Shown one piece after another: positions 36,533-44,111 of a stretch of DNA of 58,510 nucleotides. This stretch comes from Flavobacteriales bacterium (GTDB lineage: Bacteria > Bacteroidota > Bacteroidia > Flavobacteriales_D > Sanyastnellaceae): NCBI GenBank assembly GCA_947466425.1, contig CANIBZ010000014.1, positions 1 through 58,510 of the forward strand, written 5' to 3'. The notes below the pieces were generated by a model. The model had not been told where the DNA came from, ran no database searches, and saw nothing but the letters and a program-made list of their open reading frames with translations. The stretch's first letter is position 1, and each line of letters opens with the position of its first letter. Both the position numbers and the translations under genes were made by a program.

Positions 36533-36605
36533 CCCAGATTATTTTTCAACTCTTCCAAACCTAACAACTCGCTTGAACCCACTTGTGAATCATATAAATT
36601 ACAAC

Positions 36606-37274
36606 ATGAAAAAATCATTTTCACTTTTAGTCATTTCTTTTTGCTTGGCATTTGTTGCATCGGCTCAAAGCGTGACCATTGGCACCCAGGTCTGGATGAC
36701 CAAAGATCTCGACGTTAGCACATTTCTGAACGGCGACCCGATTCCTGAAGCTTCCTCTGCGCAAGAATGGATTCTAGCTGGAGAGAAGAAGCAACCGGCT
36801 TGGTGTTATTATGATAATAGAAAAGACGAATACGGTAAATTGTATAATTGGTACGCAGTAAATGACCCTCGAGGATTAGCACCATTTGGATACCACGTGC
36901 CATCGAATGCCGAATGGGCCGTTTTAATCAATTTCTTGGGAGGGGAGTACGTGGCTGGCAAAAAAATGAAAAGCACCTCTGGTTGGGTTCAGTCTGGCGC
37001 AGCGTATAACCAAACTACAAATGAATATAGGATACTCAATGGCAACGGGACAGACGAAGTCGGGTTTGCTGGTGTCCCAAGCGGACGCCGGCATAGCTCA
37101 GGGAAGTTCAGCCTCAATAGAGAGTACGGATACAGATGGAGTTCTACCGAATTTAATTCAGACTATGCTTGGAGCGTGGCTCTATTTTACAACATGGATT
37201 GGGCAGAACGCTACTTCTACAGCAAATCAAGAGGAATGTACGTCCGTTGCATTAAAGATAAATTCATTGATTGA
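36606..37274 (+). CDS. exported FISUMP-domain protein
   Basis: A 222-residue exported protein. Signal peptide MKKSFSLLVISFCLAFVASAQ. The rest is one FISUMP domain (named after a Fibrobacter succinogenes major paralogous family): VTIGTQVWMTKDLDVSTF, EYGKLYNWYAVNDPRGLAP, YHVPSNAEWAVLINFLGG, VGFAGVPSGRR and the end MYVRCIKD. It likely adopts a C-type-lectin-like fold related to FGE-sulfatase domains; no function is known. The ATG at 36606 gives the signal peptide at the N-terminus; a TTG 11 codons upstream is rejected. It is a tandem paralogue of the first third of the next gene. Confidence 0.85.
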   Translation: MKKSFSLLVISFCLAFVASAQSVTIGTQVWMTKDLDVSTFLNGDPIPEASSAQEWILAGEKKQPAWCYYDNRKDEYGKLYNWYAVNDPRGLAPFGYHVPSNAEWAVLINFLGGEYVAGKKMKSTSGWVQSGAAYNQTTNEYRILNGNGTDEVGFAGVPSGRRHSSGKFSLNREYGYRWSSTEFNSDYAWSVALFYNMDWAERYFYSKSRGMYVRCIKDKFID

Positions 37275-37283
37275 CCTGAAAAT

Positions 37284-39215
37284 ATGAACGCTATAAACTC
37301 AGTAAAGTACTGCATACTCGCAGTGTGTTTAACCACCAGCAATTTTGCTTTTTCTCAATCCTTAAAAGATGTCAAGATAGGCACCCAAACATGGATGGTC
37401 CCCAATCTCAATGTAGATAAATTTCGCAATGGCGATTTAATACCTGAAGCTAAATCCACCCTGCAGTGGGTGGAAGCTGCCGACGAAAAAAAACCAGCTT
37501 GGTGTTATTTCAACAACAACCCTAATAACGAAAAAGAATACGGTAAGTTGTACAATTGGTATGCTGTTACTGACCCAAGGGGACTGGCTCCAATGGGATA
37601 TCATATTCCTTCAAATGAGGAATGGACAACCCTAATCAACTTATTGGGAGGCAAGTCTGAAGCTGGTGGGAAAATGAAAATTGTCGGAACGCAATATTGG
37701 ACTCCTCCTAATTCTTGGGCGAATAACTCCAGTGGTTTTTCCGGCCGTGGGGGTGGATCGAGAGATTACGGAAGTTTAACACCTGGAGGACCATTTAATC
37801 GTACGCTAGGTAAATATGGCGATTGGTGGAGTCGCTCCGAATCATACGACGGAAATTATGGTTTTTCCTGTGGCATGTATTACACAAGTCCAAACACAGG
37901 TGTTAATCAAGCTGATAAAGGTGATGGTTATTCGGTTCGATGCATCAAAGATTTTTATTTGGCGGGAACAAAATTAGAACCTGAAATGATTCGTGTCGAA
38001 GGTGGAACTTTTACCATGGGCAGTGACAGTGTTTACCAAGTTGCAAAACCAACCCATGAGGTAACGCTCTCCAACTTTTCAATTAGCAAGTATGAAATCA
38101 CTCAGTCGCAATGGACCATGATTATGGGTGGTGATCTAGAAACTCTTAGTCATCCTTGCGAAAAATGTCCGGTTTCCCGGGTGTCCTGGACAAGAGCACA
38201 AGAATATGTGCGCAGACTTAGCGCACAGACAGGCAAACAATATCGTTTACCAACAGAAGCCGAATGGGAATATGCTGCTAGAGGTGGCAACAAGAGTAAG
38301 AATTTTAAATACAGTGGTAGTAATTCGATGGATTCTGTTGGTTGGTACGACAAAAACAGTGCGAATAAAACACATCCCGTTGGATTGAAAAAAGCCAATG
38401 AGCTTGGCATTTTCGACATGTCTGGAAATGTAAATGAATGGTGTACCGATTGGATATCCAATTATACTGCGGAGGCATCCGAAAATCCAACAGGACCACT
38501 TACCTATTCAAACGAAACCAACCCTGAACCACGTAAAATTTTTCGGGGAGGAGGTTTTGAGTCCTATCGCACGTCATGCCACTCATCATATCGCGAAGGA
38601 GGAAATCCCTATTCTATTTATTCACACAACTTCGGACTAAGAGTGGTGCTCGAAATTAACATGGAAGAAATAAACCAAATCAACGAAAAGATTAGAGAAA
38701 GGGCGGTAATTGACTACGAAAACGGGGATAACACTGCGGCCAAACAACGAGTTGACTCTATAATAGCGTCGGGAGGTACAATAATGCCATTCGATTACTT
38801 CTGTTTAGCTCAATACTGCATAGAAAATTCAGACTATGAAAACGCGCTAAAACATTTAAAAACGGGATTAGACAAACATCCGAACAGTGGTGCGTATTCA
38901 TTTCTGAGAAGTGGCTATAACAGCATTGGTTGGAATTTGATTCTGAAAAAGAATTTTAAGTCAGCCTTAGTCTATTTAAAAGAAGGACACGATAAATATC
39001 CAGATGATTTATGGATCCTTGGTAACCTTGCTCATGCTTATTTACTTACAGGTAAATATGAAACTGCCAAAAAAATCTATCTTGAAAATAAAGGCAAATC
39101 TCTCAACTCCACATTGACTTGGGTGACGGCTGTGAATGATGACTTCAAGAAATTCGAAGAGACTGGCATTTACAACGAACATTTCGAGGAAATTTTAAAA
39201 TTATTGAACAACTGA
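37284..39215 (+). CDS. exported FISUMP + FGE-like + TPR protein
   Basis: A 643-residue exported protein. Signal peptide about 1-24. A FISUMP domain (about 30-228, IGTQTWMVPNLNVDKF to YSVRCIKDF). A formylglycine-generating-enzyme/sulfatase-modifying-factor-type domain (about 233-456) begins MIRVEGGTFTMGSDS and contains YEITQSQWTMIMGG, RLPTEAEWEYAARGG, MSGNVNEWCTDW and FGLRVVLE. Then a TPR-like helical region (about 458-643). The active-site cysteine pair of true FGE is not apparent near the C-terminus, so catalysis is doubtful and a ligand-binding role is more likely. Nine bases after the previous FISUMP gene. Confidence 0.82.
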   Translation: MNAINSVKYCILAVCLTTSNFAFSQSLKDVKIGTQTWMVPNLNVDKFRNGDLIPEAKSTLQWVEAADEKKPAWCYFNNNPNNEKEYGKLYNWYAVTDPRGLAPMGYHIPSNEEWTTLINLLGGKSEAGGKMKIVGTQYWTPPNSWANNSSGFSGRGGGSRDYGSLTPGGPFNRTLGKYGDWWSRSESYDGNYGFSCGMYYTSPNTGVNQADKGDGYSVRCIKDFYLAGTKLEPEMIRVEGGTFTMGSDSVYQVAKPTHEVTLSNFSISKYEITQSQWTMIMGGDLETLSHPCEKCPVSRVSWTRAQEYVRRLSAQTGKQYRLPTEAEWEYAARGGNKSKNFKYSGSNSMDSVGWYDKNSANKTHPVGLKKANELGIFDMSGNVNEWCTDWISNYTAEASENPTGPLTYSNETNPEPRKIFRGGGFESYRTSCHSSYREGGNPYSIYSHNFGLRVVLEINMEEINQINEKIRERAVIDYENGDNTAAKQRVDSIIASGGTIMPFDYFCLAQYCIENSDYENALKHLKTGLDKHPNSGAYSFLRSGYNSIGWNLILKKNFKSALVYLKEGHDKYPDDLWILGNLAHAYLLTGKYETAKKIYLENKGKSLNSTLTWVTAVNDDFKKFEETGIYNEHFEEILKLLNN

Positions 39216-39230
39216 CAAATTTCATTGTCA
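39213..39230. repeat. inverted repeat containing a stop codon
   Basis: TGACAA-atttca-TTGTCA, a perfect 6-bp stem. The TGA of the FISUMP-FGE-TPR gene is its first three bases. The AT-rich 95-bp gap that follows contains a direct repeat of CTTCTAAATAA and no clear promoter. Confidence 0.5.
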
Positions 39231-39310
39231 TTAAATTTTCTTCTAAATAACAAATCAAATCTTCTTTGTCTTAATTCGCTTCTAAATAAATAATTCGTTA
39301 TAAAATAATT

Positions 39311-40498
39311 ATGGTAAATCTTATTTCTTGGACCTTAGTCATCATGGCTGGTATTTTTATCACCTACTGGGTTGTTACCTATGTGCTTCTCAAATCTGTA
39401 TTTTCATTTAATGTTGGCGTCAAAACTATAGAATTCTTTAGACTTTGGCTTAAGCCTTTATTTATCATTAATTTCTCCTGGTTTATTGCGATTGAGTTCG
39501 TCTATTCTCTAATCTATTGGACGTCATTTCTTCTATTACAAGTGCTGTCTTTTTTTTCTCCGGCAATTCGATTTCTAAATAGTTTCATGAAATCTGACGA
39601 TCCTGCCTTCTTCACTTGGATAATATATTCCGTAGTAATTTACCTTGTGGTAATGACACCCTATTTCATTTTACAATACAAGCTCAGCTTCTATTTTAAG
39701 CGAAACATATTTACTAAACTCGCTCCATCATTTAATGCCACATTGTCCAAATTTCGCGGACAAACAGGTGGCTCTGAAATAAACCAACTATTGTATACTC
39801 AGCTCGCTGCAAAAGATGAAAGTATCAAAGATTGGGTTACTAAATCTTTGGAGGACCATGCTTCATCACCTGGTTTTGAAAACAAACGATTTTCCATTCA
39901 GATGACAGCAACAGATAACATGACTTGGGAAATAAACAACATCAAGGCTGAATTTTATGAGGGAGTAATTGACTTCAAAGGTGAAAAAAAAATTATAACT
40001 CGAGACGGAAAAACGAAGTATGAAACAGCTATAGAAAAAGAACTTTTTGACGGTATTGTCATTTGTCTTGAGAATATTTTAGAGAACTCATGGGCTACCA
40101 CTGTATTTGAAGTTCAGCAGCCTGAAACAGAAAAAAAAGTAAAAAATAGAGAAATTCACAAACAAAAATTTCTAATTCGACTTTACAATGATTTTGTTCT
40201 TAAAGTTATACTAAGTAAGTCAAAAGCCGAAACAAAAGGCAGCAACTTAGCTGAGTTTGTTCCTCCTGAAATAATTCAAATCGCAACAAACTCTTCGATT
40301 CAATATTTAATCTGTGAGAAAAACAATATGTGTGTTCTGCTTCACACGAATTTAGAAAACACCGCATTCGACCTCAATATGAATATTCCTGTTAAAGAGA
40401 GTATGGAATTATTCAAGCAAGATCTATCAATGGTGCATTCCGCAATGAATGACATTCCTCAAATCTTGCAACATCTCCAAAAAAATAAAAATCATTAA
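39311..40498 (+). CDS. membrane protein, DUF3137-like
   Basis: A 395-residue protein. About four hydrophobic segments lie in the first 130 residues (about 5-28, 45-63, 68-90 and 102-124). A soluble domain follows, with KELFDGIVICLE near residue 240 and a C-terminal part with IQIATNSSIQYLICEKNNMCVLLH. This layout, two membrane hairpins and then a domain with an FxGI element and a later small-domain repeat, resembles the DUF3137 family, but the match is by eye and weak. The function is unknown. It sits in the accessory block; the AT content and codon use look more AT-rich than in the neighbouring nuo genes. Confidence 0.6.
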   Translation: MVNLISWTLVIMAGIFITYWVVTYVLLKSVFSFNVGVKTIEFFRLWLKPLFIINFSWFIAIEFVYSLIYWTSFLLLQVLSFFSPAIRFLNSFMKSDDPAFFTWIIYSVVIYLVVMTPYFILQYKLSFYFKRNIFTKLAPSFNATLSKFRGQTGGSEINQLLYTQLAAKDESIKDWVTKSLEDHASSPGFENKRFSIQMTATDNMTWEINNIKAEFYEGVIDFKGEKKIITRDGKTKYETAIEKELFDGIVICLENILENSWATTVFEVQQPETEKKVKNREIHKQKFLIRLYNDFVLKVILSKSKAETKGSNLAEFVPPEIIQIATNSSIQYLICEKNNMCVLLHTNLENTAFDLNMNIPVKESMELFKQDLSMVHSAMNDIPQILQHLQKNKNH

Positions 40499-40527
40499 CA
40501 TCAACAGAAAACACACAACCTAGAAAA

Positions 40528-41262
40528 ATGAAACAAACGTTTAAATTAATTCTCACATTTACACTTGTTGTTTTATTCCACTCTTCTTACCCACAGTGTA
40601 AATCAGACCTGGAAAAAGTGAACATCCGCGGAAATGTCAAAAAAATTATTGAGACAGGTATTTTTGTAAAAGAGGGCACAAATGAGATCAATTACATCCA
40701 AACTACAAACTACGACAATAAAGGAAAAGCTCTTGGCTATACCTTTGCCCACAAAAATGACAAACTGAAACCAACTAAAACAATCTTTGAATTTAACAAA
40801 AAAGGATATAAGGTAAGGGAAAATAGGTTTGACCTAAATGATCAACTTGAAGACTATATAACCTATAAATATGACTCGCGCGGAAATGTTGTAAAAGAGA
40901 AATACTTTATTTTTGGTGGACATTTAGATTCCTACTCTCTTTATGAATACAACTCAACCAGCGACAGAATCGAATCTAAAACTTTTTATTCAAATGGTGC
41001 CCTTTGGCTTTGGCATAAGTCCACATACCAAGACGGAAAACTGATTGAGGTTTTTGACCCGCAAGATTCGACTAGTTTAAAATTTACAAATGACATTCAT
41101 GGAAATAAAATTCAATATGTCGAATACGACAAATTCGGCGCAGAGAAAAAAGTCAATGTATATGCTTATGCCTATGATGACAAATCAAATTGGACAAAAA
41201 AAACCACTTATATAAATGGCGAAATTTATTGGATAGATGAAAGGCAATACGAGTATTATTAA
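40528..41262 (+). CDS. exported protein with YD-like repeats
   Basis: A 244-residue exported protein. Signal peptide about 1-22 (FHSSYPQ). The body consists of repeated strands with Tyr-Asp and Gly-Asn turns: TNYDNKGKALGYTF, YKYDSRGNVVKEKYF, YEYNSTSDRIESKTF, TNDIHGNKIQYVEYDKFG and YAYDDKSNWTKKTTY. Such YD/RHS-like repeats form extended beta structures. It is far too short to be an Rhs toxin and has no toxin tip. It has 29 bases of spacing to the DUF3137-like gene and is probably co-transcribed. The role is unknown. Confidence 0.7.
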   Translation: MKQTFKLILTFTLVVLFHSSYPQCKSDLEKVNIRGNVKKIIETGIFVKEGTNEINYIQTTNYDNKGKALGYTFAHKNDKLKPTKTIFEFNKKGYKVRENRFDLNDQLEDYITYKYDSRGNVVKEKYFIFGGHLDSYSLYEYNSTSDRIESKTFYSNGALWLWHKSTYQDGKLIEVFDPQDSTSLKFTNDIHGNKIQYVEYDKFGAEKKVNVYAYAYDDKSNWTKKTTYINGEIYWIDERQYEYY

Positions 41263-41299
41263 TCAAAAAATTAATTAACCATTCATTCGCCCTCCAAAC

Positions 41300-41340
41300 A
41301 ATCTTACCCAGCTAATTCTTACCTATTCTCTCAACCCCTT
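41300..41340 (-). repeat. degenerate 10-bp pyrimidine-rich units
   Basis: ATCTTACCCA, GCTAATTCTT, ACCTATTCTC and TCAACCCCTT. The phase and consensus (TTACC, rich in C and T) echo the better-preserved repeats at 35.0-36.4 kb, but the units have diverged. Confidence 0.4.
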
Positions 41341-41356
41341 TCCGGCTTACTGATGA

Positions 41357-41412
41357 ACTGCGTTGTTTCAACTACGTTGTGGGAACTACGTTGTGGGAAC
41401 TGCGTTGCTATA
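41357..41412 (+). repeat. four tandem 14-bp units
   Basis: ACTGCGTTGTTTCA, ACTACGTTGTGGGA, ACTACGTTGTGGGA (identical to the previous unit) and ACTGCGTTGCTATA. Within it lie triloop inverted repeats CAAC-tac-GTTG (41369-41379) and GC-gtt-GC (41402-41408). It leads straight into array F. Confidence 0.85.
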
Positions 41413-41414
41413 TC

Positions 41415-41515
41415 GTCGAAGACATTCGCCAGAGGCATTCGCGAAGCATTCGTCCGCAGGACATTCGTTACTCCGTAACATTCGCGCTTCGCACATTCTT
41501 GCTCTAATAGAGCAA
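41415..41515. repeat. array F of ATTC-linked triloop mini-hairpins, ending on the lptD stop codon
   Basis: GTC-gaa-GAC, GCC-aga-GGC, GC-gaa-GC, GTCC-gca-GGAC, GTTAC-tcc-GTAAC and GCG-ctt-CGC, with ATTC between neighbouring hairpins. It ends with a longer hairpin TTGCTC-taata-GAGCAA (41499-41515) whose loop and stem contain the lptD stop codon at 41504-41506. It is the longest array in the window. Confidence 0.85.
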
Positions 41516-44023
41516 ATAATCCTCTCCCAAATTCCCGCGCTTCTGCAACTTCAGATCTTGCAGCAAAGGCGATTTAATATTCAGCTGAATGTAATAACTC
41601 TGACGAAGTCCGAACGGTACCACGTTCGCACTTAACTCCCAACAGTGAAGATCTACGTGAAGTCCAATGGTCGTCGTAGTCATCTTCTTCGAATTGAAAT
41701 CGTATCCGCCGTTGAAACTCAACGCCAAGCGTTTCGCGAAGGCAACATCGCCCATAAACGTCACCGCTTGCGTATAGATCGAGCTGTCGCGCTGTTGATC
41801 AACCAACCATTTCTTACTCATGCGCAAATTGTAATTCACACTCAAATTCCAAGGCACATTGAAGTCGATCAACGTCGACTGGTTGGTAGAAAGAATCTCT
41901 TGTTGCTGAGGCGTAACCGCCGGATTACCCGCTGTCTGATTCGTACTGGGCTTCGCCTGCTTGCTGCGCACAACAATGCCCATCGCCAAATTAGTCCCCT
42001 CCATGCGCGCAATTCCTTTTCGCGATTCATTCAAAAACGTATCAATCTTACGTCCCAACGAATCGCGATCGTACATGCTGTAAGAAGATGAATAGTTCAA
42101 GGTTAAGAATTTTCCAACCGATGTAAAGGCCGAGAAATTCACGTTGCTCCATTGCAACGAGTCGGCCATGAAGTTGCGCGAGGCGCTCGTTCTAAAACTA
42201 TCTATGATCTTCACCTTCTTGAACGAAACCTTCGCTGAAGACTCATCGCGAACCTTCGCTTCAATATTCTGATTAATAGAAAAATTCATGTTCGCTGTCT
42301 GAGAAGAACTCGTGGGTGCAAACCTTGCCGCATCAAACGCCGAATACCCCAAGAACTCGCCGTTCACTCCGTAATAGCCGAACTGCTGAAAATTCTGATA
42401 AGGTGTATAAGAGAACCCCACATTCGGCTGAATCATGTGTCGAACCGCTTTCAACTTCTTCGCTCCCTTCCTCACAAAAGTCCCGTAAATACGCGTGTTC
42501 GCTGAAATCTGAGTAGACCAATTCCCCGCTGCTTTGAATCCAGCAACCGTATCCAATTGCGCATCGTTAATCGGAGAAACCACTTTCCAAGTCCCGTAAC
42601 CCGTGAAGGTTGCACTCGGATTCAACGTTAAAAACTGTCCCAACTTCCAAGAGGTACTCGCGGTGCTGTTCATGCGGACACCACTCGTAGCCTTGTTCAA
42701 CAATTGACTTAAAGTTAACTGGCCGAACTGTTGCTCGTAAGCCGACAACTGCTGCTCGGTATTCACCGAGGCATTAATTCCAATCGGAGATTTCGGAAAG
42801 ACCTTCTTCAACAAATTAATACGCGACACGTTGAACGCCGCAGATGGCAAGGTAATCTGAACCAATCGAGACTGCGTGTTCTGCGTATGATTCGCTGAAA
42901 GCGCCAACGAGAAAGGCTTTCCTGGAAACGACTTCGACCATTGCACCGCAGAGTTGAAGGTGCTCGTTAAGAAGTCTTGTTGCGTAGCATTCAAGTTATT
43001 TCTGAAATTCTGAGAGCTTCCTAAATTCACATTCGCATTGAACGACTCGTTCGGACGAGCCTTCGGATCTTGCGAGTGATTCCATCGAATGTTGAAGGTC
43101 GACTGCTGCACATAATTCGGCAACTCGCGGAAACCAGTCTTGTTAATGGTTCTCGAAATATTGAATGAACCCTGATACTTATATCGCTTCTTATAACTCG
43201 TAATGTTCTTAATGCTCCAGGACCCGCCCGTATAAACATCAAACAAAAGCTTCGTGTCTATGTGATCGTTAATGGGGAAATAGTATCCCAAGTTCTGAAC
43301 GAAGAATCCCTTCGCCCTTCCGTTTCCATATCCAGGAATTAAAATGCCATAAGTACTCTCTTTTTTATTCGGAAAGAATCCAAAAGGCAATCCCAAAGGC
43401 ACAGGCACTTTTCTGAACTGCAAATAGAGTGGTCCGCTCACAATCTTTTCATTCGGTATAATAATGGCCTTCGACAATTGAAAATGGAAATGCGGATTCG
43501 GATTCGAACACGTGGTGAATTTTCCTTTCCGAATGTGAATGGTCTTGTCTACCTGCATCTTCGAAATGGCAGTGTGCAAATAAGCACTGGCCTCTTCTGT
43601 GCGGACACCGTAGCTGATTCCCCTCTTCGATTTGAAATTATATCCCAACGAATCTTCTTCGAACGAAGTTTCTCCTTGAGTAAAAACGGGCTTTCCTGTA
43701 TAAACACCCACCGAATCTTTGAAACCCTTCGCGAATGCAATGTTGTCGGTCAATGAAAACGCTATGTATCCGGCCTTCAACTCTAAATCTCCGTATGTCA
43801 CATATGACCCCAATCCGTATAAATACACGCGGTCATTGATCAAATCCATCACTGTACTGTCCTTCCCGAAATAGTGAACTTCCTCCATGGCCTGATCTTC
43901 AGAAGAAAAATAAAGGGTATCCACAGGCATAGGCGACAATGAATCAGACTGCGCAGAAAGCGGGTTCAATAAGGAGCTTATCAACACCGTACACGTGAAA
44001 ATTAGAGCGCATCTGAAGTTCAT
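41504..44023 (-). CDS. lptD: LptD-like LPS assembly outer-membrane protein
   Basis: An outer-membrane barrel of 839 residues that should insert lipopolysaccharide or lipooligosaccharide into the outer leaflet. Signal peptide MNFRCALIFTCTVLISSLLNPLSAQ. An N-terminal OstA/LptA-like beta-jellyroll follows (about 45-200: DRVYLYGLGSYVTYGDLELKAGYIAF). Then comes the barrel with the LptD-type stretch PFGFFPNKKESTYGILIPGYG. No clear inter-domain cysteine pairs are visible, as in other Bacteroidota LptD. The frame extends 45 codons further up, but those residues overlap the divergent promoter, so the ATG at 44023 is chosen. Confidence 0.85.
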   Translation of the reverse strand: MNFRCALIFTCTVLISSLLNPLSAQSDSLSPMPVDTLYFSSEDQAMEEVHYFGKDSTVMDLINDRVYLYGLGSYVTYGDLELKAGYIAFSLTDNIAFAKGFKDSVGVYTGKPVFTQGETSFEEDSLGYNFKSKRGISYGVRTEEASAYLHTAISKMQVDKTIHIRKGKFTTCSNPNPHFHFQLSKAIIIPNEKIVSGPLYLQFRKVPVPLGLPFGFFPNKKESTYGILIPGYGNGRAKGFFVQNLGYYFPINDHIDTKLLFDVYTGGSWSIKNITSYKKRYKYQGSFNISRTINKTGFRELPNYVQQSTFNIRWNHSQDPKARPNESFNANVNLGSSQNFRNNLNATQQDFLTSTFNSAVQWSKSFPGKPFSLALSANHTQNTQSRLVQITLPSAAFNVSRINLLKKVFPKSPIGINASVNTEQQLSAYEQQFGQLTLSQLLNKATSGVRMNSTASTSWKLGQFLTLNPSATFTGYGTWKVVSPINDAQLDTVAGFKAAGNWSTQISANTRIYGTFVRKGAKKLKAVRHMIQPNVGFSYTPYQNFQQFGYYGVNGEFLGYSAFDAARFAPTSSSQTANMNFSINQNIEAKVRDESSAKVSFKKVKIIDSFRTSASRNFMADSLQWSNVNFSAFTSVGKFLTLNYSSSYSMYDRDSLGRKIDTFLNESRKGIARMEGTNLAMGIVVRSKQAKPSTNQTAGNPAVTPQQQEILSTNQSTLIDFNVPWNLSVNYNLRMSKKWLVDQQRDSSIYTQAVTFMGDVAFAKRLALSFNGGYDFNSKKMTTTTIGLHVDLHCWELSANVVPFGLRQSYYIQLNIKSPLLQDLKLQKRGNLGEDYLLY

Positions 44024-44040
44024 GCCTTCACAAAGAAAAA

Positions 44041-44048
44041 TAGTTTTG
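44041..44048 (+). promoter_or_regulatory. putative -7 promoter element of the amidase-mlaD operon
   Basis: TAGTTTTG matches TAnnTTTG, in the divergent region between lptD and the amidase gene. The ATGs at 44076 and 44112 lie 27 and 63 nt downstream. Confidence 0.4.
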
Positions 44049-44111
44049 TTTAAATTGCGTTTACGTGTCAAAGCTATGCTAAACATTCGAGATAATAAAC
44101 CCATACAGCAG

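Noticed and set aside
40528..41262. Rhs-type polymorphic toxin
   Set aside because: Only about 220 residues of YD-like strands, no RHS core boundary motif, no toxin tip and no immunity gene.
35535..41515. CRISPR array
   Set aside because: The constant part is only 4-5 bases and the intervals are 7-15 bases and self-complementary; there is no repeat of 20 or more bases and no cas gene.
41363..41635. 90-residue coding region
   Set aside because: It runs through the 14-bp repeats and array F and into antisense lptD; no family features.
41645..42091. 148-residue coding region on the + strand
   Set aside because: Arginine/histidine-rich antisense frame of lptD, with no conserved motif.
43995..44111. 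N-terminal extension of the amidase
   Set aside because: It overlaps the lptD start region and puts about 40 charged residues before the signal anchor. The in-frame ATG at 44076 remains an open alternative.
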